Part shown: positions 51,612-61,047 of the stretch, in pieces
How the letters are laid out: each line of letters begins with the position of its first letter
Position numbering within the stretch: the first letter of the stretch is position 1
Assembly (NCBI RefSeq): GCF_900156815.1
Contig: NZ_FTOT01000011.1
Location: 1 to 64,000 of the forward strand
DNA: 64,000 nucleotides
DNA from: Gemmobacter megaterium
Lineage (GTDB): Bacteria > Pseudomonadota > Alphaproteobacteria > Rhodobacterales > Rhodobacteraceae
Reading direction: 5' to 3'
Notes under the pieces: generated by a model
Told to the model about the DNA's origin: nothing
Databases searched by the model: none
The model's input: the letters and a program-made list of their open reading frames with translations, nothing else
Translations under genes and position numbers: made by a program

Positions 51612-53699
51612 ATGAAGGGGAACGTGTTGCGCCGTCCTGTGTCCGTCGCCCGCGATTCCCGGCCGTTGCAGGGCGCGGCCTGTGTCGTCCTTGGTCCCGG
51701 ACCCTTGCCTGCGGGCGTCGATCTGTGGCGTCTGCGGTCGCAGGACTGTATCGGGCTGGACGATGGGTTCCGTGTCTGGGACGGGGCGGGCTGGTATCCG
51801 TGGCGCCATGTCTGCACCGATCCGGTGCTGATACAGGCCTGTCATGCCGGGATCGAACGGCTGGCCGCCTGCGGTCTGGTGCAGGATTTTCTGGTGCATC
51901 CGGCCTTTTTCGACCTGTACCCCCACCGGCGGACCGATCCGCGGTTCCTGGCGTCCCCGGTGGCCCGGCCCTCGGCCCTTGCGGCGCTGGACTGGGCGGC
52001 GGGATTGGGGGCGGCGCGGGTTGTGCTGGCGGGGCTGGCCGATCCGGCCCTGGCCCCGCTGCTGGACCGCGCCGCGCAGGATCTGCCCTGCCGCGTGGAC
52101 AGCCTGGGGCCGCAGGAGGCGCTGACGGCGGGGGGGATCCTGGGCCAGGCGGATCCGGACCGGGTGCTGGGCCTCAGCCCGCTGGGATGCGTGTTCATAC
52201 CCTGCACGGCAGGGGATATCGACGACATCCTGGGCAATTTCCGGCTATGGGCCACGGCGGCCTGCCTGCCATGCGATGGTCCGGTCGCCGAGCCCGCCCC
52301 GGTGCTGGCGGTGGTGTTCAACAATGCCACCGCCGCCGCCCGCGCCCCCGAGATCGCCGCGGCCTTTGCCGAGGCGGGCATGGCGCGGTTCTTTGACGGG
52401 GTGCAGTTCGAATGCCTCGACCTGGAAGGCGCGCGGGATGTCTATATCCGCGACCATTCCCTGCCGGTGGGGGATCTGGGCTACAAGGCCGGGCCGAACA
52501 CCCAGGTGTTCGAGGCGCTGCGCCGCGTGGCGCGGTTCGGCCGCTATGCCTTTCTGATGGAGGCCGATTGCCTGCCGATCCGCCGGGGCTGGCTGTCGCG
52601 GTTGCAGGCGATCGTCGCGGGGGCAGAGCCGTTCTGGGTGATGGGCAGCCCCTATCGCGGCGAGGTGCGGCTGGCGCGCGACTATATCCGCCATATCAAC
52701 GGCAATGCGGTCTATGCGGCGGGGGATCCGGGGTTCCAGACCTTTGCCGCCGATGTCTGGGAGCCCCAGACCTGGCATCTGGTGCGCGTGCGCGACAAGC
52801 GCCTGGCCTATGACTGCATCCTGGAGATCCTGTTTTCCGACACCAACCTCGAGACCGATGCCGACAGCCTTGCCCTGTGGAAGCGCAGCGCCCATCGCTT
52901 CCGGTACAGCGATTACATCCAGAATATCGCGGCAAGGCGCGATCTGGCCCGGCCTGACCCCGACCTGCCCGACCGGCTGCGGCGGGACAGCCCCGACACC
53001 CATATCCTGCATTGCCGCCCGGCCCAGCAGGCGGCGCTGGCGGCGCTGGACCCGCGCCTGCCCCTGCCAGGGGAGGGGGCGGGGTTTCCCCGGCTGGCGC
53101 TGATCGGGCCCGGCCTGCCGGCCCCCTGGCCCGAGGCGGCGCTGGTGCGGCTGGCGCCGCAGGATGCCGGGGCCGCAGCGCGTACAGGGGCCGAGATGCT
53201 GGTCTGGCACCTGCCGGCCGGCGTGCAGCCTGCGGCCTCCGATCTGGCGATGGCCCGCGCCTGTGATCTGCCGCTTGTCCTGTGGCTGGAGGGGCCACCG
53301 CCGGACGACGCGGCGACCCTGCTGGCTGACATGCTGCATCTGGCGGCGCGGCGGCTGGTGGCCTCGGCGGATCTGGCGCAGTGCTGGTCGCAGCGTTTCG
53401 GCCTGCCGTTCGTGCCTGCCGATGCGCGGCCCGATGGCCGCAACCGGCTGCGCCTGCTGCTGCGCGACCTGCCTGCCCCGGTGCACGGCCCCGGCCTGCC
53501 GCTGTGGCTGGCGGCAGAGCTTTTGCGGGATCCGGGCTCGGCCGCGCGCCGCCTGACGGAGGATCCGGGCCTGTCCGGGGCGCTGGAACAGGCCTTGCGG
53601 GCCGATCCGGGAGGGGACAGGCTGCGCCATCACCTCGACAGGGTCTTGCGGCATCTTGGCGGGGCGCCGGACCGGACCACCCAGGAGGAGAGGCCCTGA
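51612..53699 (+). CDS. Large protein of unknown family with a putative glycosyltransferase core
   Basis: The 695-aa protein has no signal peptide. Its centre (about residues 230-390) reads PVLAVVFNNATAAARAPEIA, YAFLMEADCLPIRRGWLSRL, FWVMGSPYRG and HINGNAVYAAGDPGF, which look like a GT-A fold with an acidic metal site (EADC) and a conserved acceptor loop (NGNAVY). The N-terminal 200 residues and the C-terminal part (LALIGPGLPAPWPEAALV, about 490-690) contain Rossmann-like strands but no clear motif. I do not recognise a named family; a multidomain glycosyltransferase is most likely because of context. The ATG at 51612 is the first after a hairpin, with AAGGGGA-type sequence after it and only a weak ribosome-binding site before it. 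Confidence 0.6.
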   Translation: MKGNVLRRPVSVARDSRPLQGAACVVLGPGPLPAGVDLWRLRSQDCIGLDDGFRVWDGAGWYPWRHVCTDPVLIQACHAGIERLAACGLVQDFLVHPAFFDLYPHRRTDPRFLASPVARPSALAALDWAAGLGAARVVLAGLADPALAPLLDRAAQDLPCRVDSLGPQEALTAGGILGQADPDRVLGLSPLGCVFIPCTAGDIDDILGNFRLWATAACLPCDGPVAEPAPVLAVVFNNATAAARAPEIAAAFAEAGMARFFDGVQFECLDLEGARDVYIRDHSLPVGDLGYKAGPNTQVFEALRRVARFGRYAFLMEADCLPIRRGWLSRLQAIVAGAEPFWVMGSPYRGEVRLARDYIRHINGNAVYAAGDPGFQTFAADVWEPQTWHLVRVRDKRLAYDCILEILFSDTNLETDADSLALWKRSAHRFRYSDYIQNIAARRDLARPDPDLPDRLRRDSPDTHILHCRPAQQAALAALDPRLPLPGEGAGFPRLALIGPGLPAPWPEAALVRLAPQDAGAAARTGAEMLVWHLPAGVQPAASDLAMARACDLPLVLWLEGPPPDDAATLLADMLHLAARRLVASADLAQCWSQRFGLPFVPADARPDGRNRLRLLLRDLPAPVHGPGLPLWLAAELLRDPGSAARRLTEDPGLSGALEQALRADPGGDRLRHHLDRVLRHLGGAPDRTTQEERP

Positions 53700-53881
53700 G
53701 CGTGCAGGGCCATGGCGCCGCCCGGCTGTATCGGTGCCCCCCCTCGGGACAGGGGCCGCGCCGCCAGGGGCCGCGCCACGCTGCCGAAAAAGCCCCCGCC
53801 GGTGTCTGTTGAAGCATTGTGAACAGGGCGGCGGATCCGTAGCTTGGGCGGCGCAATGCCGGTCGATCCAGGGAGCAGGAC

Positions 53882-54454
53882 GTGCAGATTGAACAAACCG
53901 CCTTGCCGGGTGTGCTGATCCTTACGCCGCGCCGGTTTGGCGATGCGCGCGGCTTCTTTGCCGAAACCTGGAACCGCGCCACCTTGCAGGCGGCGGGGCT
54001 GCATCTGCCCGAATTCGTGCAGGACAACCATTCCTTCAGCGCCGTTCCCGGCACGATACGGGGCCTGCATTGCCAGGCGCCGCCCCATGCGCAGGGCAAG
54101 CTGGTGCGCTGCGGGCGCGGGCGGCTGTGGGATGTGGCGGTGGATGTGCGGCGCGGCTCGGCGACCTTTGGCCAATGGGTCGGGGTCGAGCTCAGCTTCG
54201 AGAATGGCCGCCAGTTGTGGATCCCGCCTGGATTCCTGCATGGCTTTGTCACCCGCGAGGCCGAGACCGAAATCGCCTACAAATGCACCGACATCTATGC
54301 CCCCGACACCGAAGGTGCGGTGCATTTCGCCGATCCCGATCTGGCCATCGACTGGGGGATCGCGCCCGATCGGGCGGTGGTTTCCGCCAAGGATGCCGCC
54401 GCACCCCGGCTGGCCGACTGGCCCTCGCCCTTCACCATGGAGGCCGGAGCGTGA
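53882..54454 (+). CDS. rmlC: dTDP-4-dehydrorhamnose 3,5-epimerase
   Basis: The 190-aa enzyme epimerises dTDP-4-keto-6-deoxyglucose at C3 and C5. Family motifs are GFFAETWN-like [13 protein letters not shown] (residues about 22-34), [20 protein letters not shown] with the catalytic H of RGLHC, and [13 protein letters not shown]. The start is a GTG at 53882 with GGGAGCAGGA upstream. The stop overlaps the GTG of rmlB by 3 nt, so the four rml genes form one tightly coupled operon in the order C-B-D-A. The operon supplies dTDP-L-rhamnose for the surface polymer. Confidence 0.95.
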   Translation: MQIEQTALPGVLILTPRRFGDARGFFAETWNRATLQAAGLHLPEFVQDNHSFSAVPGTIRGLHCQAPPHAQGKLVRCGRGRLWDVAVDVRRGSATFGQWVGVELSFENGRQLWIPPGFLHGFVTREAETEIAYKCTDIYAPDTEGAVHFADPDLAIDWGIAPDRAVVSAKDAAAPRLADWPSPFTMEAGA

Positions 54455-55500
54455 AGATCCTTGTCACGGGTGGCGCGGGGTTCATCGGATCCGCGGTGGT
54501 GCGGCTGGCCATCGCGCGCGGGCATCAGGTGGTGAACCTGGATGCGCTGACCTATGCGGCCAATCTGGCCAATGTGGCCATGGTGGCGGGCCATCCGGCC
54601 TATGCCTTTGAACAGGCCGACATCCGCGACCGCGCGGCGCTGGACCGCATCCTTGCCCGCCATGCCCCCGATGCGGTGATGCATCTGGCCGCGGAATCCC
54701 ATGTCGATCGCAGCATCGACGGGCCGGGCGATTTCGTATCCACCAATGTGACCGGCACCTTTCACCTGCTGGAGGCCGCGCGGAAATACTGGACTGGCCA
54801 GGGCAAGCCTGCGGAGTTCCGCTTTCACCATGTCTCGACCGACGAGGTGTTCGGCTCGTTGCCGCCCGATCCGGCGGTGCGGTTCACCGAGGACACGCCC
54901 TATGACCCGCGCAGTCCCTATTCGGCCTCCAAGGCGGCGTCGGACCATCTGGTGCGGGCCTGGGGGGAAACCTATGGCCTGCCGGTGGTGCTGTCGAACT
55001 GTTCCAACAATTACGGGCCCTATCACTTTCCCGAAAAGCTGATCCCGGTGGTGATCCTGAACGCGCTGGCCGGGAAACCGCTGCCGATCTATGGCACCGG
55101 CGCCAATATCCGCGACTGGCTTTATGTCGAGGATCACGCCGATGCGCTGTTGCTGGTGCTGACGCAGGGCGCGCTGGGGCGCAGCTACAACATCGGCGGC
55201 GAGAACGAGCGCAGCAATCTGGATCTGGTCCGCACGCTCTGCGCCATTCTGGACCGGCTGCACCCCAAGGCGGCGGGCAGCTATGCCGACCAGATCGCCT
55301 TTGTCGCCGACCGGCCGGGCCATGATGCGCGCTATGCCATCGACCCGTCGCGCATCGGCGCCGAACTGGGCTGGCGCCCTTCGGTGACGGTGGAACAGGG
55401 GCTGGAGCGGACCGTGCGCTGGTATCTCGACAACGAGGACTGGTGGCGCCCGCTGCTGGACCGCCAGGGCGTGGGCCAGCGGCTGGGGATCAAGGCATGA
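54451..55500 (+). CDS. rmlB: dTDP-glucose 4,6-dehydratase
   Basis: The 349-aa enzyme has the Rossmann loop [15 protein letters not shown] (residues 3-17), [11 protein letters not shown], the catalytic [14 protein letters not shown] (YxxxK) and STDEVFGSL with the Asp-Glu pair that removes water from the sugar. The start is a GTG at 54451 whose TGA-overlapping position couples it to rmlC. It makes dTDP-4-keto-6-deoxyglucose from dTDP-glucose. The stop overlaps the rmlD start (ATGA at 55497). Confidence 0.97.
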   Translation: MKILVTGGAGFIGSAVVRLAIARGHQVVNLDALTYAANLANVAMVAGHPAYAFEQADIRDRAALDRILARHAPDAVMHLAAESHVDRSIDGPGDFVSTNVTGTFHLLEAARKYWTGQGKPAEFRFHHVSTDEVFGSLPPDPAVRFTEDTPYDPRSPYSASKAASDHLVRAWGETYGLPVVLSNCSNNYGPYHFPEKLIPVVILNALAGKPLPIYGTGANIRDWLYVEDHADALLLVLTQGALGRSYNIGGENERSNLDLVRTLCAILDRLHPKAAGSYADQIAFVADRPGHDARYAIDPSRIGAELGWRPSVTVEQGLERTVRWYLDNEDWWRPLLDRQGVGQRLGIKA

Positions 55501-56351
55501 GGGTTCTGGTTTTCGGCCGGACCGGGCAGGTGGCGACCGAACTGGCGCGGCGGGCCGGGCCGGGGCTGGATATCGTGACACTGGGCCGAACAGAGACTGA
55601 TCTGGCCGATCCGGCCGCCTGTGCCGCGGCCATTGCTGCAACGCCCTGCGCGGCGGTGATCAATGCCGCCGCCTATACTGCCGTGGACCGGGCCGAGACC
55701 GAGGAGGCGCTGGCCACCACGATCAACGCGGCGGCCCCCGGTGCCATGGCACAGGCCTGTGCCGATCTTGGCCTGCCGTTCCTGCATGTCTCGACCGATT
55801 ACGTCTTTGACGGTTCGGGCGATGCACCCTGGCAGCCGACCGATGCGGTGGCGCCGCTCAATGCCTATGGCCGGTCCAAACTGGCGGGCGAACAGGCGGT
55901 CCGGGCCGCCGGGGGGGCGCATCTGATCCTGCGCACCTCCTGGGTCTATTCGGCCCATGGCCAGAATTTCGTGAAAACCATGCTGCGCCTTGGGGCAGAG
56001 CGTCCCGCGCTGCGGGTGGTCGATGACCAATGGGGCGGGCCGACCCCGGCGGCGGCCATTGCCGATGCGCTGCTGGGGGCCGCCCGTGCGCTGGCCGATG
56101 GCGTGACAGGCGGCACCTACCATTTTGCCGGTCAGCCCCCCACCACCTGGGCGCGTTTCGCGCGCGAAACATTCCGCCTGGCGCATGTGTCCTGCGCGGT
56201 CGAGGGGATCGCCACCGCCGATTACCCCACGCCCGCCCGCCGTCCGCTGAATTCCCGGCTGGACTGTGCCACATTGACGGCGGATTTCGGCATTACACCG
56301 CCCGACTGGCAGGCCGGGCTGGCCGCGGTACTACAGGAGTTGCGCGCATGA
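55497..56351 (+). CDS. rmlD: dTDP-4-dehydrorhamnose reductase
   Basis: The 284-aa enzyme is an extended short-chain dehydrogenase with [15 protein letters not shown] (residues 4-18), [14 protein letters not shown] (about 60-73), [12 protein letters not shown] (about 96-107) and the catalytic [15 protein letters not shown]. It reduces the 4-keto sugar with NADPH to dTDP-L-rhamnose, the last step. It overlaps rmlB and rmlA by 4 nt at both ends. Length is typical for the family. Confidence 0.96.
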   Translation: MRVLVFGRTGQVATELARRAGPGLDIVTLGRTETDLADPAACAAAIAATPCAAVINAAAYTAVDRAETEEALATTINAAAPGAMAQACADLGLPFLHVSTDYVFDGSGDAPWQPTDAVAPLNAYGRSKLAGEQAVRAAGGAHLILRTSWVYSAHGQNFVKTMLRLGAERPALRVVDDQWGGPTPAAAIADALLGAARALADGVTGGTYHFAGQPPTTWARFARETFRLAHVSCAVEGIATADYPTPARRPLNSRLDCATLTADFGITPPDWQAGLAAVLQELRA

Positions 56352-57223
56352 CCACACGCAAGGGGATCATCCTGGCCGGGGGCACCGGCACGCGGCTGCA
56401 TCCGATCACGCTGGGCGTGTCCAAGCAGCTTTTGCCGATCTATGACAAGCCGATGATCTATTACCCGGTCACGGTGCTGATGCTGGCCGGTATCCGCGAG
56501 ATTGCCATCATCACCACCCCCGAGGATCAGCCGCAGTTCCGCCGCCTGCTGGGGGATGGCGCGCGCTGGGGCCTGTCCTTTACCTTCATCGTGCAGCCCA
56601 GCCCCGACGGGCTGGCCCAGGCCTATCTGCTGGCCGAAGACTTCCTGGCCGGGGCCCCGTCGGCCATGGTGCTGGGCGACAACATCTTTTTCGGCCATGG
56701 CCTGCCCGATGCGCTGGCGGCGGCCGATGCGCGGGCCACGGGCGGCACGGTCTTTGGCTATCGCGTGGCCGATCCCGAACGCTATGGCGTCGTCGATTTC
56801 GCCCCCGATGGCACGGTGCGCGCCATCGTGGAAAAGCCCGAACGCCCCCCGTCGCATTTCGCGGTGACGGGGCTGTATTTCCTTGATGCCAGCGCACCGG
56901 ACCGCGCCCGCGCCGTGCGCCCCTCGGCGCGGGGCGAACTGGAAATCGCCGACCTGCTGCAAAGCTATCTGGACGAGGGCGCGCTGGCGGTGGAACGGCT
57001 GGGCCGTGGCTATGCCTGGCTGGACACCGGCACCCATGGCAGCCTGCTGGATGCGGGCAATTTCGTGCGCACCTTGCAGGACCGTCAGGGCCTGCAAATG
57101 GGCTGCCCCGAGGAGATCGCCTTTCAGAAAGGCTGGATCACCGCCGAATCCCTGCGCGCCGAAGCGCTCAGGTTGCAGAAGAACGATTATGGCCGCTATC
57201 TTCTGCGGCTGCTGCCTGCCTGA
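56348..57223 (+). CDS. rmlA: Glucose-1-phosphate thymidylyltransferase
   Basis: The 291-aa enzyme has the nucleotidyltransferase signature GIILAGGTGTRLHPIT (residues 6-21), SKQLLPIYDKPMIYYP (about 25-40) and MVLGDNIFFGHG with the metal-binding Asp. It makes dTDP-glucose from glucose-1-phosphate and dTTP and is the first committed step of the pathway although last in the operon. The last 56 bp overlap the end of the convergent sulfotransferase gene. The start ATG overlaps the rmlD stop. No glycosyltransferase follows directly. Confidence 0.97.
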   Translation: MTTRKGIILAGGTGTRLHPITLGVSKQLLPIYDKPMIYYPVTVLMLAGIREIAIITTPEDQPQFRRLLGDGARWGLSFTFIVQPSPDGLAQAYLLAEDFLAGAPSAMVLGDNIFFGHGLPDALAAADARATGGTVFGYRVADPERYGVVDFAPDGTVRAIVEKPERPPSHFAVTGLYFLDASAPDRARAVRPSARGELEIADLLQSYLDEGALAVERLGRGYAWLDTGTHGSLLDAGNFVRTLQDRQGLQMGCPEEIAFQKGWITAESLRAEALRLQKNDYGRYLLRLLPA

Positions 57224-58085
57224 GCCGCCCGGCCCGCTTGCCCGCGCCGGGTTCAGGCGGCTGCCAGACCATGTCGATCAGACCCTGGCCGAAACGCTGG
57301 CCGCAAAAGCCATAGACCTTGCGATAGCGGTGGGCAAAGACCTGCCGGTCTTCCGGCGTCAGGTCGTTCTCGGTGCGGCTGACATTCTTGCGGGTGTCGA
57401 AATCCGCCGTGCGCCAGGCAATGCCCAGATGGTCGCACAACCGCCGGATCGACGCATCCGCGAACAGCCGTTCGTAGAATTCGTAAAACGCCTCGGTGCC
57501 GAACACCGTATCCAGCATGCGGATCGTATGGGCATAGTCCGACCGCAGCTGTTCGCCCGGCGTGGCCAGCTTGCGCCGCATCATGCTGGTTTCCTGCTCA
57601 TAGCTGGGGTGGATCTTGCGGTCGCGGAAGCTCATCCGCACCATCGACTGCAACCGCTCCACCGGATCGCGCATCAGAAACACCGGGCGCACGGTGATGC
57701 CGCGGGCGGCGAACCCGTCACGGATGCGGATCAGCGTCTCTTCGGACAGGCCGGCATAGGTGGGCGTGATGTCGCCGGTCAGGCGGATCCCGTCCTGCTG
57801 CAACAGCCGGGCGAAATAGTCGAAATACATCTCGGGATCGGCCAGAAACGCGGCCCTGCGCACCTTGCCCTGCGCCATCCAGGTCTCGGCGGGTTTCTTC
57901 AGGCTGCGGATCGCCTGCCTGGCGATGCGCTTGCGGAAATTGACGCAATCGGGCAGCGTCAGCGCGTCGAAGACATGGTATTCCTTGGCAAATCCGAAAT
58001 CGGCCTCGGGGGCGGCCGCCAGATAATCATGCAGCCATGTCGTGCCCGCCTTTTGCGCGCCGACGCCCAACAGGAAAACCTTCAT
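57168..58085 (-). CDS. Sulfotransferase family protein
   Basis: The 305-aa protein has the 5' loop VFLLGVGAQKAGTTWLHDYL (residues 3-22) and the 3' motif MRDPVERLQSMVRMS (about 142-156). It is a close relative of the sulfotransferase at 2680-3507, sharing GVGAQK-GTTWLH, KEYHV-DA and RDPV. The start at 58085 has AAGGGA 9-10 nt upstream. The 3' end overlaps rmlA by 56 bp on the opposite strand, so transcription of the two should interfere. The long C-terminus (30 residues rich in Arg and Gly) lies in the overlap and may be unselected. Confidence 0.87.
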   Translation of the reverse strand: MKVFLLGVGAQKAGTTWLHDYLAAAPEADFGFAKEYHVFDALTLPDCVNFRKRIARQAIRSLKKPAETWMAQGKVRRAAFLADPEMYFDYFARLLQQDGIRLTGDITPTYAGLSEETLIRIRDGFAARGITVRPVFLMRDPVERLQSMVRMSFRDRKIHPSYEQETSMMRRKLATPGEQLRSDYAHTIRMLDTVFGTEAFYEFYERLFADASIRRLCDHLGIAWRTADFDTRKNVSRTENDLTPEDRQVFAHRYRKVYGFCGQRFGQGLIDMVWQPPEPGAGKRAGRLRQAAAAEDSGHNRSSAT

Positions 58086-58312
58086 CCCCGTTTCCCTTCT
58101 GAAATGCGATACCCGGTTTGTGCTTTGCATCTTGGGTAACGGATCGGCAAAGATTGCGCAACTGCGGCAGGCATCCCCATGACGGCCCGGCCTGGCGCCG
58201 GTTTCGCGGTTGCTCCGCAGCCGCGCGCTTGCTATGCCAGCCGGGTGTTCCGGTGCCCTGACAGGACGGCCTGCTGCCCCCTGCGGGACACCGCCAGACT
58301 TGCGGGATTTAC

Positions 58313-59434
58313 ATGACGAAACGCGCCCTCATTACCGGGATCACAGGCCAGGACGGCAGCTATCTTGCGGAACTCCTGCTGGAAAAGGGCTATGAGGTCC
58401 ATGGGATCAAACGCCGGGCCTCGCTGTTCAACACCCAGCGTGTGGATCACATCTATCAGGATCCGCATATCGACAATGCGCGGTTCAAGCTGCACTACGG
58501 CGATCTGACCGATACGTCGAACCTGACGCGGATCCTGTCGGAGGTGCGGCCGGACGAGGTGTACAACCTTGGCGCACAAAGCCATGTCGCCGTCAGCTTC
58601 GAGGCGCCGGAATATACCGCGGATGTCGATGGCATCGGCACCCTGCGCCTGCTCGAGGCGATCCGGTTCCTGGGGATGGAAAAGACCACGCGGTTCTATC
58701 AGGCCTCGACCTCGGAACTTTACGGTCTGGTGCAGGAAACGCCGCAGCGCGAGACGACGCCCTTCTACCCGCGCAGCCCCTATGCGGTGGCCAAGCTCTA
58801 TGCCTACTGGATCACGGTGAACTACCGCGAGGCCTATGGGATGTATGCCTGCAACGGCATCCTGTTCAACCATGAAAGCCCCCGCCGGGGCGAAACCTTC
58901 GTGACCCGCAAGATCACCCGCGGGCTGGCCAATATTGCCCAAGGGCTGGAACAGTGCCTGTACATGGGCAACATCGATTCCTTGCGCGACTGGGGCCATG
59001 CCAAGGATTACGTGCGGATGCAGTGGATGATGCTGCAACAGGATGTGGCCGAAGATTTCGTGATCGCCACCGGGGTGCAGTATTCCGTGCGCGAGTTCAT
59101 CACCTGGTCCGCAGCCGAACTGGGGATCGAACTGGCCTTCAGCGGCACCGGCGTGGACGAGATCGGCACGGTCGTGTCGGTCAGCGGCGACAAGGCGCCG
59201 GGGGTCAAGGCGGGGGATGTGCTGGTGCGCATTGACCCGCGCTATTTCCGCCCGGCGGAAGTGGAGACGCTGCTGGGCGACCCGGCCCGCGCCAAACAGC
59301 GGCTGGGCTGGGAGCCCGAGATAACGGTGCAGGAGATGTGCGCCGAAATGGTGGCCGAAGACCTCAAGACCGCCCGCCGCCACGCCCTGCTCAAGGCCCA
59401 TGGCCATGATGTGCCTGTGAGCGTCGAGGGATGA
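58313..59434 (+). CDS. gmd: GDP-mannose 4,6-dehydratase
   Basis: The 373-aa enzyme has the nucleotide loop [19 protein letters not shown] (residues 4-22), [20 protein letters not shown] with catalytic Y and K ([13 protein letters not shown]), and [18 protein letters not shown]. It makes GDP-4-keto-6-deoxymannose, the precursor of GDP-L-fucose. Length matches the family. The upstream gap of 227 bp to the divergent sulfotransferase must hold its promoter. The partner enzyme gene fcl lies 2.4 kb downstream, separated by lower-GC genes. Confidence 0.97.
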   Translation: MTKRALITGITGQDGSYLAELLLEKGYEVHGIKRRASLFNTQRVDHIYQDPHIDNARFKLHYGDLTDTSNLTRILSEVRPDEVYNLGAQSHVAVSFEAPEYTADVDGIGTLRLLEAIRFLGMEKTTRFYQASTSELYGLVQETPQRETTPFYPRSPYAVAKLYAYWITVNYREAYGMYACNGILFNHESPRRGETFVTRKITRGLANIAQGLEQCLYMGNIDSLRDWGHAKDYVRMQWMMLQQDVAEDFVIATGVQYSVREFITWSAAELGIELAFSGTGVDEIGTVVSVSGDKAPGVKAGDVLVRIDPRYFRPAEVETLLGDPARAKQRLGWEPEITVQEMCAEMVAEDLKTARRHALLKAHGHDVPVSVEG

Positions 59435-59495
59435 GGGTTGTGTTATTCCATGGGCGGCTGTCCGCTTTGCCACAAATAAGAACCGGAGGTTCAAA

Positions 59496-60233
59496 ATGAG
59501 AAGTGTAATGTGTGTTTCCATGCATAAGGCAGGCAGCACCATCACAGATAGCATTCTTCTCGATTTCATGAATGCAAAGGGGATGGAGATCGACAGGATC
59601 TCGCTTCTCGCCCCTAAATCGGCCATTCCGGTCAAGGATCTCTATGTTCAGTATCAGGAAAAAATGAAGCTGGACGGCGTGTACTATGGAGTTGCCCGCG
59701 GGCCTTTCGTATCACAGATGCCGATCCTGAAGAACATGAAGATCATCATGCAGGTTCGGGACCCGCGTGATTGCATTACATCCGCCTATTTTTCGTTCAA
59801 GACATCCCATGTGCCGCCGAAGGATCCTGCAAAACTCCAGGAATTCATGGAGCGCCGCAAGAAGCTTGAGGAGATGGACATCGATCAATATGCCGTGGCC
59901 GAAGCGGGCGGATACAAGCACCGGCTGTCCATCCTCAAGAAATTGATGGACGGACATAATGACATCCTCCTGCTGAAGTATGAGGATATGGTCACGCAGA
60001 CCCCAAAATGGTTGAATCAGATATCCGAATTCATTGACCAGCCAATCACAGATGAATTGCGTACAACTCTTGGTGACAAGGTTAACTTCTCCGTGCCGAA
60101 AGAAGACGAGAGCAAGCACAAGCGTCAAGTCTTGCCGGGGGATCATATGAGGAAGCTCAAGCCCGACACTATCCGGGCCATGTCTGAGAGAATGGCAGAC
60201 GAGCTAGGCTTCTTTGGCTATGCAATGCCGTAA
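59496..60233 (+). CDS. Sulfotransferase-like protein, lower GC
   Basis: The 245-aa protein has a 5' loop MRSVMCVSMHKAGSTITDSI (residues 1-20, MHKAGST in place of the usual PKSGNT) and the 3' motif IIMQVRDPRDCITSAYFSFK (about 83-102), then ILLLKYEDMVTQTPKW. It is therefore a sulfotransferase. The start at 59496 has GGAGG 6 nt upstream. GC content is clearly lower than in gmd and fcl on either side (many ATA, AAA, GAT codons), suggesting the gene came separately. It begins a three-gene cassette between gmd and fcl. Confidence 0.85.
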   Translation: MRSVMCVSMHKAGSTITDSILLDFMNAKGMEIDRISLLAPKSAIPVKDLYVQYQEKMKLDGVYYGVARGPFVSQMPILKNMKIIMQVRDPRDCITSAYFSFKTSHVPPKDPAKLQEFMERRKKLEEMDIDQYAVAEAGGYKHRLSILKKLMDGHNDILLLKYEDMVTQTPKWLNQISEFIDQPITDELRTTLGDKVNFSVPKEDESKHKRQVLPGDHMRKLKPDTIRAMSERMADELGFFGYAMP

Positions 60234-60246
60234 ACATCCGACAGCT

Positions 60247-60269
60247 CCTGCCCTGTGATTCAGGGCAGG
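60247..60269 (+). terminator. Hairpin between the two sulfotransferase genes
   Basis: CCTGCCCTG-TGATT-CAGGGCAGG is a perfect 9-bp stem 13 bp after the stop of the first lower-GC gene and 19 bp before the second. It has no T-tract, so partial termination or RNA stability are equally possible. Confidence 0.5.
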
Positions 60270-60288
60270 GGAGATAACGCAGGCTACG

Positions 60289-61014
60289 ATGCAGAATACA
60301 CACCTCATCTTTCCTCATATCCCGAAGACTGCCGGAACCAGTGTTCGGCGGAATATGAAAGAGGCCTTTGAACAGGGCGCGGAGCCTTATGTCGAGGTTG
60401 CTGTCTACGATATGCCTGGGAACTGGGTTTCGACCAGGGCATTCGAATCCTACGATCTGCCACGGAATTGGGACTTCATCTATGGCCATGCCACGATGGA
60501 ACAATTCCTGAAGAATACAAATCTGGATCCTGCTGATGAAGGCATCACCTGTCTTTCGTTTGTCCGGGATCCGATTGATCGCTGTATCTCAGTGTACAAT
60601 TACATTGCAACAACACCAACGCACGGGTTGCACAAGCAATGCCTGGCTTCCGAGCCGCAGAGCTTCCTGAGAATGATCGTCGAGCGCGACAGGAATGTGC
60701 AGCACCGCTATCTGGCCTGTCGTGCAGATGTGAAGTGGACTTTCCTGATTGCGCCCAGCAACCGGGTCGGCCAGACCTGTGCCGAAGCCTTCGAACGCGT
60801 GACAGGCAAGGATCTCGGCAAGGATTTCTTCGACAAGAAGTTCAATGTCACGAAGAAGTTTTCTCAGCAAGGGCAGGCACAACGCATGTCCCGAGACGCT
60901 CTCGATGCAAAGCTTCTTGCCGAATACTATGATCTGAACGATCTGGATCGCCGAATGTTCGAAATGGTCAGCGACCGAGGTGTCATGTATGAAAATCCGG
61001 TTTGGGCTTTGTGA
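60289..61014 (+). CDS. Sulfotransferase, family-2-like, lower GC
   Basis: The 241-aa protein has the 5' loop LIFPHIPKTAGTSVRRNMKE (residues 6-25), in the PKTAGT form typical of family-2-like sulfotransferases, and the 3' motif CLSFVRDPIDRCISVYNYI (about 86-104). Ends of several family members align with DRRMFEMVSDRG. Start ATG at 60289 with AGG 5 nt upstream. It is the second gene of the low-GC cassette between gmd and fcl. Substrate is presumably fucose or another unit of the polymer. Confidence 0.88.
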   Translation: MQNTHLIFPHIPKTAGTSVRRNMKEAFEQGAEPYVEVAVYDMPGNWVSTRAFESYDLPRNWDFIYGHATMEQFLKNTNLDPADEGITCLSFVRDPIDRCISVYNYIATTPTHGLHKQCLASEPQSFLRMIVERDRNVQHRYLACRADVKWTFLIAPSNRVGQTCAEAFERVTGKDLGKDFFDKKFNVTKKFSQQGQAQRMSRDALDAKLLAEYYDLNDLDRRMFEMVSDRGVMYENPVWAL

Positions 61015-61047
61015 GTTTCCTGGAATGCTCGAAAGTTCTGATGCGGC

